Source of the DNA: an uncultured Bacteroidales bacterium
GTDB taxonomy: Bacteria > Bacteroidota > Bacteroidia > Bacteroidales > Paludibacteraceae
Direction of reading: 5' to 3'
Assembly: GCA_902784425.1 (NCBI GenBank)
Contig: CACZUS010000051.1
Span: 1 to 32,074, forward strand
Length of the DNA: 32,074 bases
The notes beneath the pieces were generated by a model. It ran no database searches, was not told the DNA's origin, and saw only the letters and a list, made by a program, of their open reading frames with translations. Position numbers and translations under genes: made by a program. Numbering within the stretch: the stretch's first letter is position 1; each line of letters begins with the position of its first letter. This document shows, in pieces, positions 19,821 to 28,229 of the stretch.

Positions 19821-20609
19821 CTATTTTTTCTTCTTATCGAAAATCCACTCCATGAAATCGGATGAAGTCAACGCCAACGTCCAAGAGTCGTGTCCCGTAC
19901 CAGGATATTCAACCATATCAGCAGGGCAACCGCTCGATTTCAGTTGATAGTAAACGTCACGTGCGTAAGTAATAGGTACCACCTTATCATCTTGACCATG
20001 GAATAGTCGAATTGGGAATTTCTTCAGTTTCTTTATTCTTTCAGGTTGGATTGCGCCACCCATAGAAACTGCAGCAGTCAAAAGTTTAGGGTTCTTCACC
20101 GCCATTTCCAAAGCACCGAAGGCGCCCATTGAGAAACCAACGATATAAACCTGTGTCTTATCCACATACGGTAATTTCAAATAATGTTCGATCAACTTCG
20201 TCAACATACGAAAAGACTTAGTCTCTTCCGGATTGTCAGGAATTTCGATTTCGCCGTCACTCAAGACATTGTAATTAACCCATGCATCATCTTCAGGACA
20301 TTGCGGAATAAGGACAACAGCCGGATAATAATCGCGAATGGTTTGTTCCTTGTAAAGTTGACCACCAGTTTTCAGTTGCATCACATTATCTCTACCCCGT
20401 TCATCCTCCCCATGCAAGAAGATAAACAATGGGAACTTCAATCCGGCATCATAACCTGACGGATACAAAACACGATAACGCAACGTATCACCATCCAAGC
20501 GGTACTCTCTTCCATAATATTGATCAGGAGCATATTTCTTTTGCGCATGCACATTTGTGACAATCAAAAGAAACAATAATGTTCCGAATAATTTACCTAT
20601 CCATTTCAT
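19821..20609 (-). CDS. secreted alpha/beta-hydrolase (esterase/peptidase-like)
   Basis: 262 residues with a signal peptide (about 1-22, IGKLFGTLLFLLIVTNVHA). The mature protein has the alpha/beta-hydrolase core: oxyanion-side LFIFLHGEDERG, nucleophile elbow GFSMGAFG with S160, acid D208 in HGQDDKVVP, and H240 in GTGHDSW. It resembles the dienelactone-hydrolase/CE1-like esterases of Bacteroidetes, which include feruloyl and acetyl-xylan esterases; the actual substrate cannot be read from sequence. The open frame starts at 20678, but ATG 20609 directly precedes the signal peptide (20618 also possible). It is divergent from the polyene-like operon and could be involved in it or in plant-polymer breakdown; neither is shown. 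Confidence 0.85.
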   Translation of the reverse strand: MKWIGKLFGTLLFLLIVTNVHAQKKYAPDQYYGREYRLDGDTLRYRVLYPSGYDAGLKFPLFIFLHGEDERGRDNVMQLKTGGQLYKEQTIRDYYPAVVLIPQCPEDDAWVNYNVLSDGEIEIPDNPEETKSFRMLTKLIEHYLKLPYVDKTQVYIVGFSMGAFGALEMAVKNPKLLTAAVSMGGAIQPERIKKLKKFPIRLFHGQDDKVVPITYARDVYYQLKSSGCPADMVEYPGTGHDSWTLALTSSDFMEWIFDKKKK

Positions 20610-20927
20610 ATTAACCATATTAGTAAGTTTCAGCAAGGCATACATCCTTACCATATATATAAAATAGGTGAGAACCACCCACTACAGAATGTTCGTTTCG
20701 ACGAAACCGTCTAACAAAGAACAAACGGAATACAAATATATTATTATTTCGAGAAAGACAAGTAAAGTTGTCCCAATAAATTTTTATTTTGCACGAAAAG
20801 GATTTTTTTTCTATCTTTGCGCCACGAATTTGCATACCTATATTCTGTAAGGAAACAGGTGTAAAAAAATGAGTGGCAAAATAAAGTAGAAAGTAAAATT
20901 AATACTAATAAATAAATTCGTTAAGAC
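20610..20927. other. divergent promoter region, hydrolase / polyene-like operon
   Basis: 318 bases. The rightward side holds a near-ideal promoter (20788-20819) and a leader of about 100 nt with a 6-codon open frame (ATG 20869 to TAG 20887-20889). The leftward side has TATATTTG (complement of 20733-20740), a full -7 match about 125 bp before the hydrolase start, with only a weak CTTG 18 bases upstream. Confidence 0.6.
20788..20819 (+). promoter_or_regulatory. promoter of the polyene-like operon
   Basis: TTTG (20788-20791), 20-base spacer, TATCTTTG (20812-20819): a full match to the Bacteroidetes consensus TTTG-N19/20-TAnnTTTG. Start predicted near 20826, about 100 nt before the synthase ATG. 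Suggests constitutive, primary-sigma expression of the operon. Confidence 0.8.
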
Positions 20928-22154
20928 ATGAATAGACGAGTTGTAATTACCGGTATGGGTATTTACTCATGTTTGGGTAAGACATTAGATGAGGTTAAAG
21001 AATCCTTATACAATGGAAAGTCAGGAATTATCTTTGATCCTGCGCGTAAAGAAATGGGATTCAGATCCGCATTAACAGCAAAATTGGAGATTCCAGAATT
21101 GAAAGGTCAACTCAGTAGAAGTCAACGAGTATACATGCCAGAAGAGGCCAAATATGCATACGTTGCTACATGCGAAGCGTTGCAAAATGCAAATATAGAC
21201 ATGGATTACTTAGAGAAAAACGAAGTAGGTTTACTCTATGGTAATGATAGTACAGCAGACGCAGTTGTCAAAAGTGTAGACACCATGCGTGAAAAGAAAG
21301 ACACCACTTTAGTAGGTTCTGGAGCCATATTTCAATCCATGAACTCTACGGTAACCATGAATCTTGGTTGTATCTTTAAATTAAGAGGTATCAACCTAAC
21401 TGTTTCTGGTGCTTGCGCAAGTAGTTCTCATGCCATCGGACTTGGATCATTATTAATCAAATGGGGATTGCAAGATTGTATCGTATGTGGTGGTGCACAA
21501 GAGGTGAATCCATACTCTATTGGTAGTTTCGATGGTATCAGTGCCTTCTCTATCAGAGAGAGTGATCCAACGAAAGCATCACGTCCGTTCGACCGCGACC
21601 GTGATGGTTTGGTGCCTGGTGGTGGTGCAGCAACTGTCATCATTGAAAGTTACGAGCATGCAGTAAAGCGTGGAGCTCCTATCTTAGCAGAAGTTATTGG
21701 TTACGGATTCTCTTCTAACGGTGATCACATGTCTCAACCTAATGTAGATGGACCTAGTCGCTCATTACAAATGGCTATTCGTGAAGCAGGAATAGACATC
21801 CGTACAATTGGTTATTTGAATGCACATGCAACTTCAACACCAGTTGGAGACCGTCAAGAAGCAAAAGCCATCTTCAACGTATTCGGAGATCACAAACCAG
21901 AAGTAACTTCTACAAAGGCGATGACTGGACACGAAATGTGGATGGCAGGTGCCAGCGAAGTTGTCTATTCAATGTTGATGATGCAAAATAACTTCATCGC
22001 TCCAAACATCAACTTTGAAAATCCTGATGAGGATTCCGCAAAATTGAATATTCCAAACAAACGCATAGAGAAGAGTTTTGATACATTTCTATCCAATTCA
22101 TTTGGTTTCGGTGGTACCAACTCTACCCTCATCGTTAAAAAATTTGTTAAATAA
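20928..22154 (+). CDS. beta-ketoacyl-ACP synthase (KAS I/II-like)
   Basis: Elongates an ACP-bound acyl chain by decarboxylative condensation. 408 residues with a complete Cys-His-His set: C163 in VSGACASSSH, H300 in LNAHATSTPVGD, H335 in TKAMTGHEMWMAGASE. The last motif departs from the usual GHxxGAAG of FabF/FabB. Lysine K330 precedes it as in other KAS enzymes. First gene of a seven-gene run (ACP after 6 bp) with two dehydratases, a thioesterase, an exporter and an FAD oxidoreductase, so it more likely builds a specialised polyunsaturated acyl chain than ordinary fatty acids. No partner chain-length-factor gene is adjacent. Confidence 0.92.
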   Translation: MNRRVVITGMGIYSCLGKTLDEVKESLYNGKSGIIFDPARKEMGFRSALTAKLEIPELKGQLSRSQRVYMPEEAKYAYVATCEALQNANIDMDYLEKNEVGLLYGNDSTADAVVKSVDTMREKKDTTLVGSGAIFQSMNSTVTMNLGCIFKLRGINLTVSGACASSSHAIGLGSLLIKWGLQDCIVCGGAQEVNPYSIGSFDGISAFSIRESDPTKASRPFDRDRDGLVPGGGAATVIIESYEHAVKRGAPILAEVIGYGFSSNGDHMSQPNVDGPSRSLQMAIREAGIDIRTIGYLNAHATSTPVGDRQEAKAIFNVFGDHKPEVTSTKAMTGHEMWMAGASEVVYSMLMMQNNFIAPNINFENPDEDSAKLNIPNKRIEKSFDTFLSNSFGFGGTNSTLIVKKFVK

Positions 22155-22160
22155 AAAACC

Positions 22161-22415
22161 ATGCAAACTATGGAGAAACAACAATTTATTAACGAGCTTA
22201 ATGAACTGTTAGCAGAAGAGTTTGAGGTGGAAGTCTCCACTATACAGCCTGAAGGTTCTGTAAAAATGACTCTTGCTCTTGACAGCTTAAGTTTGATTGA
22301 TTTAGTTGCTGTTATTGAAAATACATACAAAGTGAAAATCAGTGGTCAGGAGATGATTCAAATAAAAAAATTCTCTGAACTCTACGATTTTTTGTATGAA
22401 AGAATTGAAAAATAA
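22161..22415 (+). CDS. acyl carrier protein
   Basis: 84 residues, acidic, four-helix ACP fold. The phosphopantetheine attachment serine is S42 in LALDSLSLIDLV, followed by the helix that contacts partner enzymes. ATG 22161 (MQTMEKQ) or 22170 could be the start. It is a dedicated ACP, distinct from a fatty-acid ACP by context: it follows the synthase by 6 bp and precedes the dehydratase by 5 bp. Confidence 0.92.
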   Translation: MQTMEKQQFINELNELLAEEFEVEVSTIQPEGSVKMTLALDSLSLIDLVAVIENTYKVKISGQEMIQIKKFSELYDFLYERIEK

Positions 22416-22420
22416 ATTTT

Positions 22421-22858
22421 ATGAGCAATAAAACACCTCTATTCGAAGGAGAAGGCATAAAGGAACTCATTCCTCAAAGAGCCCCTATCATGATGGTCGA
22501 CACCTTTTACGATGCTGACGAGATAGAGTGCAACACCGGCTTGTTAATCAAGTCTGACAACCTTTTCTGCGAAAACGGAGAACTTTTAGAACCAGGACTG
22601 ATTGAGCACATCGCTCAATCAGCTTCTGCTTTTGCAGGATACAAAGAGAAACTGAAAAACGCAGAAAACCCACCCATCGGCTACATCGGTGAAATCAAAA
22701 AATTCAAATTGATTCGCCGTCCTAAAGTGGGAGAACGTGTTTTAACACATATAAAAACCGTTTCCGAAGTCATGAATGTATCTCTCATAAAAACAGAGGC
22801 TAAAGTCAATGAAGAGACAATTGCCACCTGCCAAATGAAGATCTTCATCAAAGAATAA
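22421..22858 (+). CDS. hot-dog fold dehydratase-like protein (ApeP-like)
   Basis: 145 residues with the FabZ-type start IKELIPQRAPIMMVD and central helix LLEPGLIEHIAQSASAFAGY, in which E62 aligns with the active-site acid of FabZ. The histidine that FabZ/FabA carry in HFPG is absent: the matching stretch reads CENGELLEPG. This resembles ApeP of aryl-polyene clusters, which works together with an ApeI-type dehydratase. A canonical HFPG-containing partner is encoded two genes downstream. Function as part of a heteromeric dehydratase is inference. Confidence 0.8.
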   Translation: MSNKTPLFEGEGIKELIPQRAPIMMVDTFYDADEIECNTGLLIKSDNLFCENGELLEPGLIEHIAQSASAFAGYKEKLKNAENPPIGYIGEIKKFKLIRRPKVGERVLTHIKTVSEVMNVSLIKTEAKVNEETIATCQMKIFIKE

Positions 22859-22861
22859 GCA

Positions 22862-23302
22862 ATGGATAAAAACAGTTCCATATCCTCACAAAAACTCTCC
22901 TGCAGAACCGAGGTGAAAATCCGATTCTGCGAAGTGGATTCCCTAAGAATCGTGTGGCATGGCAACTATGTTAAATACTTGGAAGACGGACGTGAAAAAT
23001 TTGGCAACCAATATGGTATAGAATATATTACCATATACAAAAATGGGTTCACAGCCCCTTTGGTTGACCTAAAAATAAAATTCAAACGGAGCGTCACCAT
23101 TGGTGACACCATTATTGTTGAGACGACTTACAGACCGACACAGGCTGCAAAAATGGTATTCGACTATACCATATACAACAAATCTGATATGAGTGTTGTT
23201 CTCACAGCCGAAACCACACAGGTCTTTATGAGTATCGACGGAGAACTTCAACTCAACAACCCTGAATTTTTCCAAAAATGGAAAGAACATTGGGGCTGTT
23301 AA
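22862..23302 (+). CDS. 4HBT/YbgC-type acyl thioesterase
   Basis: 146 residues, hot-dog fold. The N-terminal motif RFCEVDSLRIVWHGNYVKYL contains the catalytic aspartate (D26) and the WHGNY signature of YbgC/4-hydroxybenzoyl-CoA-type thioesterases; the following EDGREKFG helix also fits. In polyene clusters such enzymes release the finished or stalled acyl chain from the carrier. It begins 3 bp after the preceding dehydratase-like gene. Confidence 0.88.
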   Translation: MDKNSSISSQKLSCRTEVKIRFCEVDSLRIVWHGNYVKYLEDGREKFGNQYGIEYITIYKNGFTAPLVDLKIKFKRSVTIGDTIIVETTYRPTQAAKMVFDYTIYNKSDMSVVLTAETTQVFMSIDGELQLNNPEFFQKWKEHWGC

Positions 23303-23332
23303 CTTTTACGATAAAAAGATTCATTTCACATT

Positions 23333-23707
23333 ATGCTAATAGGAGATTTTTTCACAATAGAGCAGATCACAACGAACGATGACGAAACATTGTATCTGAC
23401 AAAGCTAAATGCCGATCATGAAATATACAAGGGGCACTTTCCTGGCGATCCAATTTGTCCCGGCGTATGCAACGTTCAAACCATCCGTGAATGTGCAGAA
23501 CAGCAATTAGGCAAGAAGTTGAGAATCGACTCCATTGCTCTTTGCCGTTTCGCTGCTCTCATCACACCGCAAAATGCTCCCCAATTGCTCATCGCTCTTC
23601 ATATCGAAGAAAAAGATGAGAATAATTACCTGGCAACAGCTAAAATCACTTCGCCAGACTCCTCGATCCTTTACCTCGAATATAAAGGCGAATACAGCGC
23701 AGAATAA
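23333..23707 (+). CDS. hot-dog dehydratase (ApeI/FabZ-like)
   Basis: 124 residues. It has the FabZ/FabA active-site motif YKGHFPGDPICPGVCNVQT with H35, and E53 in RECAEQQ at the position of the catalytic acid. The strands LYLEYKGEYSAE close the fold. It lacks the FabZ N-terminal PHRxPFL helix, as ApeI-type enzymes do. Likely dehydrates 3-hydroxyacyl-ACP to give conjugated double bonds, together with the ApeP-like protein. Reading starts at ATG 23333 after a 30-bp gap. Confidence 0.85.
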   Translation: MLIGDFFTIEQITTNDDETLYLTKLNADHEIYKGHFPGDPICPGVCNVQTIRECAEQQLGKKLRIDSIALCRFAALITPQNAPQLLIALHIEEKDENNYLATAKITSPDSSILYLEYKGEYSAE

Positions 23708-23723
23708 CAAATAGAGACAAAAT

Positions 23724-26700
23724 ATGACAAACATCACAACTTCGATATACTATTTTTTCAAAAAAAATAAACTAGTATTTTGGTCGGTATTAATTCTTAG
23801 CACTTTGTTCTTCGTCTATTTCGGAACGAAAATCAAATACGAGGAAGACGTGACCAAGTTACTGCCATCAACAAAAGACAAAGACAACACAAAAGAGGTT
23901 GTTTTCGAAAACCTTAAAGTCAAAGATAAACTTTTCATTCTCTTTAAACCCACCTCTGATACAACAGATGTCTCTCGCACATCTGCATCTATCGACACTT
24001 TCATGAATAGACTACTCGTCAATCCAATATGCAAAGAGATGCTGGACGAATCTCTCTATCGTGTGGATGCCGACTTATTGAAAAACGCTATTGGCGAACT
24101 CTACAATCAACTTCCTATCTTTATCGACTCTTCTGATTATAAAATCATAGACTCCCTCACGACAAAAGAGGCCATTTCTCAACAAATGCAGGAGAATCTG
24201 ATGACCATCTACTCACCTACCGGATCGATGATGATGGATGTCATCCTCAAAGACCCTCTAGCTTTCAGAAAAGTATTTATGAGCAAAGCAAGTTCCCTAA
24301 AAGAGGGACTTGGATCCAACTATAAAATCATTGATAATCATTTCTTCTCCCCTGATAGTGCCATTGCCATCGTTTGGTTGTCTCCTAATTTCAAGACATT
24401 GGACTCCAAACTAAGCAGCAAACTTATCAACGAAATCGACAACGAGATTGAAGAATACAATAAGTTATACCCAGACATCGAAGTCTATTACCATGGAGCC
24501 GCACCTCAAAGTGTTTTCAATGCCAAACAAATCAAAGCTGATTTGTTCATGACACTCTCCGTCTCCATGCTGATTATCTGTATTATCCTATTGTTGTGCT
24601 ACCGCGATCCAAAATTCATATTGCAGATGGCGGTTCCTATCGGATACGGATTCTTCTTCTCTCTGACCATCATCTATTTCATCAAGGAACAAATATCCCT
24701 ATTGGCATTAGGTATTGGAGCAATCGTCTTAGGTGTCGCACTTAGCTATTGCCTACACGTGCTCATTCATAAAAAATATGTCAATGATCCTGTAAGAGTT
24801 ATTAAAGAACAGACCGTACCAGTCATTTTAGGATCACTCACCACCATCGGTGCATTCCTAAGTCTACTCTTCACTCGTGCAGAACTACTCAAAGACTTCG
24901 GAATATTTGCCTCACTAGCTTTAGTAGGTACCACATTGTTCTGCCTCATCTTCCTTCCTCAGTTTTTTGGAACAGAAAAAAAAGAACCTTCCAAAAAGAT
25001 TCTTTCTATTTTAAATAAGATAAACTCCTACCCTTTCGAAAGAAAAACATTGCTCATCTGTGGCATCACTTTTATCAGTATTCTTAGCTTTTTCACCTCC
25101 GATTGGGTGAAATTTGACACCAATATCAGGCATTTGAGCCATTATGAGCCAAAAGTGATAGAATCCCAGAAAATACTAGCCGAACATACCACAAAAGGTT
25201 ATCAAACAATGTACTTCGCAGCCACTTCTGAGAATTTAGACACTGCGTTATACTACAATCGTCAACTTTCCAAAATGTTGGAAGCTTTAGAAGATTTGGA
25301 AAAGGTGGGTTCGTTCACAAGCAACAATGAACAAATCTTTTTACTCCAATCGGAGCAACAAAAAAGAATTGATGCATGGAATAAATATTGGACACCGACC
25401 AAAAAGGCACAAGTGCTAACAGACATGGATCAAGCAGCAGTGGCATGCGGATTCACTCCCGACTCTCTGAACGCCTTCCGCCACCTCATAGAGTACACCA
25501 ACTATCAACCATTCTCCATCTATGAAAGCAAGGCTTTGCCAGAAGCTATCAAATGTAACTTGATGGAATACACAGATGGCAAATACTTAGTCTTTACCCC
25601 TGTTCTTCTGAAAGAGGAATACAAGACAGAAGTATGTGACGAAATCACTTCTCACAAACACCTTGTTGTCATCGATCCGTTCTATTATACAAGCGATATG
25701 TTGGAATTGATCCACAAAGACTTCAATGTAACACTAGGATTATCTTCACTCTTTGTGTTGATCGTATTGCTAATCGCCTACAAGAGTTTCATCTTGGCAT
25801 TTATATCATTCCTACCGATGACACTTAGTTGGTATATCGTATTGGGTGTGATGGGAATCTTTGGCATCGAGTTTAATCTGATAAACATTATCGTCTCCTC
25901 ATTCATCTACGGTGTGGGTGTAGACTATAGTATCTTTATTATGGATGGGTTATTGGCAGAATATCGAACCAAAAAGAATCTGTTGGTTTTCCACAAGACA
26001 GCCATATTATTCTCGGCAATGGTGCTAATCATCACGGTCACTTCCCTACTCTTCGCCCATCACCCATCGGTTCGCTCCATTGGTATTTCCACCCTCATTG
26101 GAATGAGTTCTGCACTACTGATTGCCTATACATTGCAACCATTCTTATTCTACTGGCTAATCAAAAGGCAGGCAGGCAAAGGTGTGGCACCAATTACGCT
26201 GTTCAACATTATGCACGGAGAGATTTATTTCAATAAGAAGAAATCGATGTCGAACAAACAACAGATACGCAACATCTACGAGTATAAAGGCTATGATGTA
26301 GAAAAAAGCATTAAAAACGAATTGAAAATCACACACAACTATAAAATAGTAAACGACCTCTTCCCTATGGAAGGAAGCATGTTGGATTACAACTGCAAAT
26401 ATGGTGTAAAAGCCTATTGGTTCCATCTCAACACAACCGACATGAAGATTGTCGGTTACGACAAAAACGAGGATGCCATCACCATTGCCAACAATTGTTA
26501 TTGCAAAGACGATCGCATTAAATTCACCTCCAATGAGGCCATATTGGAAAACAACTTCGACGTGATTGCCATCAATCCTTCGGAAGATACCATTCCAACG
26601 GTGTTAACACAATGTATGGAGTCGGCTCGCTACATTCTGCTTCACAAAGAAATGGTGGGAAAAATTCAGCTGCCAACAAAATTCCAAAAGAAGGACGAAG

Positions 26701-26729
26701 ACGAACGATTCATATTATATAAGGCATAA
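23724..26729 (+). CDS. RND/MMPL-family exporter with degenerate methyltransferase-like C terminus
   Basis: 1001 residues, inner-membrane lipid or pigment exporter. TM1 (about 16-33), periplasmic loop (to about 270), five TMs (273-416), TM7 (440-460), second loop (to about 670), five TMs (670-812): the duplicated 12-TM MMPL plan, with GVGVDYSIFIMDGLL in the second half. After about 814 comes a cytoplasmic tail: APITLFNIMHGE (822-833), then IRNIYEYKG from 848, then a methyltransferase-like fold with LDYNCKYG (887-894) where LDIGCGYG would be expected, VGYDKNEDAITIANN, and FDVIAINPS. Related Bacteroidetes proteins carry a lysophospholipid acyltransferase between these blocks; here it is missing and the SAM loop is decayed. 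Export of the operon's product is the likely role. Confidence 0.88.
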   Translation: MTNITTSIYYFFKKNKLVFWSVLILSTLFFVYFGTKIKYEEDVTKLLPSTKDKDNTKEVVFENLKVKDKLFILFKPTSDTTDVSRTSASIDTFMNRLLVNPICKEMLDESLYRVDADLLKNAIGELYNQLPIFIDSSDYKIIDSLTTKEAISQQMQENLMTIYSPTGSMMMDVILKDPLAFRKVFMSKASSLKEGLGSNYKIIDNHFFSPDSAIAIVWLSPNFKTLDSKLSSKLINEIDNEIEEYNKLYPDIEVYYHGAAPQSVFNAKQIKADLFMTLSVSMLIICIILLLCYRDPKFILQMAVPIGYGFFFSLTIIYFIKEQISLLALGIGAIVLGVALSYCLHVLIHKKYVNDPVRVIKEQTVPVILGSLTTIGAFLSLLFTRAELLKDFGIFASLALVGTTLFCLIFLPQFFGTEKKEPSKKILSILNKINSYPFERKTLLICGITFISILSFFTSDWVKFDTNIRHLSHYEPKVIESQKILAEHTTKGYQTMYFAATSENLDTALYYNRQLSKMLEALEDLEKVGSFTSNNEQIFLLQSEQQKRIDAWNKYWTPTKKAQVLTDMDQAAVACGFTPDSLNAFRHLIEYTNYQPFSIYESKALPEAIKCNLMEYTDGKYLVFTPVLLKEEYKTEVCDEITSHKHLVVIDPFYYTSDMLELIHKDFNVTLGLSSLFVLIVLLIAYKSFILAFISFLPMTLSWYIVLGVMGIFGIEFNLINIIVSSFIYGVGVDYSIFIMDGLLAEYRTKKNLLVFHKTAILFSAMVLIITVTSLLFAHHPSVRSIGISTLIGMSSALLIAYTLQPFLFYWLIKRQAGKGVAPITLFNIMHGEIYFNKKKSMSNKQQIRNIYEYKGYDVEKSIKNELKITHNYKIVNDLFPMEGSMLDYNCKYGVKAYWFHLNTTDMKIVGYDKNEDAITIANNCYCKDDRIKFTSNEAILENNFDVIAINPSEDTIPTVLTQCMESARYILLHKEMVGKIQLPTKFQKKDEDERFILYKA

Positions 26730-26738
26730 GATTCACGC

Positions 26739-28229
26739 ATGAAATACGATGTTGTCATAATAGGAGCAGGTTTAGGCGGTTTGGAGTGTGGATACACGCT
26801 ATCCAAGAACGGACTGAGTGTATGCATATTGGAGCAAAGTCCCCTATTAGGTGGATGTCTGCAAACGTTCCAAAGAAAAGGGAACACCTATGACACCGGA
26901 TTTCATTACATTGGAGGATTAGCAGATGGGCAACACCTCAACCGAATATTCAACTACTTTCGCCTTATGGATTTACCATGGAAGAGATTGGATGAAGAGT
27001 GTTTTGATGAAGTGATTTTCCATGGAAAAAGTTATGCCTTCGCCAACGGTTATGAACGATTCATAGAGACCTTATCTGCAAAATTTCCGCATCAGAAAGA
27101 GAACTTAAAACAATATATAGCCACACTCAGTGAAATTGGGCGAAACATATTCAAGAGTTTCTCCCCCCGTTCAGCAGAAGAGTTTTTTCAGTCAAAAGCC
27201 TTCACGCAATCCGCCTATGATTTTCTGAACGAGACGATCAGTGACCCGATGCTACGTAATGTATTAGCGGGCACGTCACTCAAGATGGAGCTTCATCCAC
27301 AGAAATTGCCACTTTACATATTTGCACAAATCAACGACTCCTATATCCAAAGTGCATGGAGAATAGAGGGAGGAGGAATGCAGATTGCGCAACAGTTAGC
27401 CCAGCACATCACATCGCAAGGAGGCATTGTACGCACCAAAGCGGCTGTGACAGAATTGATAGAGGAAAACGGGATCATCACCAAAGCTCTGCTTTCCAAC
27501 GGAGAAATAGTAGAAGGTGCCACATTCATTTCCAACATTCATCCTGTAAAGACATTGGATTTAGTAAAGGAAAGCAAGGTGATTCGAAATATTTACAAAA
27601 GACGAATCGGAAACATTCCCAACACATACGGAATGTTTACCGCCAACCTACAATTGAAGCCAGACACAACCCCATATTTAAATCGTAATTTATATATCTA
27701 CGAGACAGACAACATCTGGTCATACTACGAATACAAAGAAAACCAAAAGAAAGATTGCGTGCTTGTCAGCTACCAAACACCAGAAAAAGGAGAAGAGACA
27801 ACACGCAACATCGATCTACTGACACCTATGACTTGGAAAGAGGTGGCTCAATGGGAAGAGACCTCCATTATGAAGAGAGGTGCAGATTACGAAAAGATGA
27901 AAGAAGAGAAAGCCGCAGAATGTATTGAGTTGGCAAGCAAAAGAATACCCCTACTAAAAGAGAACATAGAACGAATTTATACAAGCACGCCGCTCACCTA
28001 TCGCGACTACACAGGCACCTATCAGGGCAGTGCATACGGAATACAAAAAGATCATGCCCAATTGGCCTATACCATGCTAACGCCAAAGACACCAATTTCA
28101 AATCTATTGTTAACTGGGCAGAATCTCAACCTGCACGGTGTGTTAGGAGTCAGCATGACCTCCTTCTTTACCTGTGCAGAGATTTTGGGAATGGATAAAA
28201 TTGCTGACGAGTTAAAAATAAACTCATAG
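26739..28229 (+). CDS. FAD-dependent oxidoreductase (CrtI/retinol-saturase-like)
   Basis: 496 residues. The N terminus binds FAD through GAGLGG (9-14) and E32; it continues with GGCLQTFQRKGNTYDTGFHYIGG, as in phytoene desaturases and all-trans-retinol 13,14-reductases, and ends with the flavin-closing motif NLLLTGQNLNLHGVLGVSMTSFFTCAEILG. Such enzymes add or remove double bonds in polyene chains. It follows the exporter by 9 bp, so it is the last gene of the operon and probably modifies the conjugated chain made by the synthase/dehydratase set. Direction (desaturation or saturation) cannot be told. Confidence 0.9.
   Translation: MKYDVVIIGAGLGGLECGYTLSKNGLSVCILEQSPLLGGCLQTFQRKGNTYDTGFHYIGGLADGQHLNRIFNYFRLMDLPWKRLDEECFDEVIFHGKSYAFANGYERFIETLSAKFPHQKENLKQYIATLSEIGRNIFKSFSPRSAEEFFQSKAFTQSAYDFLNETISDPMLRNVLAGTSLKMELHPQKLPLYIFAQINDSYIQSAWRIEGGGMQIAQQLAQHITSQGGIVRTKAAVTELIEENGIITKALLSNGEIVEGATFISNIHPVKTLDLVKESKVIRNIYKRRIGNIPNTYGMFTANLQLKPDTTPYLNRNLYIYETDNIWSYYEYKENQKKDCVLVSYQTPEKGEETTRNIDLLTPMTWKEVAQWEETSIMKRGADYEKMKEEKAAECIELASKRIPLLKENIERIYTSTPLTYRDYTGTYQGSAYGIQKDHAQLAYTMLTPKTPISNLLLTGQNLNLHGVLGVSMTSFFTCAEILGMDKIADELKINS

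Noticed and set aside
26163-26729. Exporter tail as a separate gene or frameshift artefact
   Set aside because: The frame is continuous from the last membrane segment through the tail to the stop, with no overlapping alternative frame carrying the missing acyltransferase.
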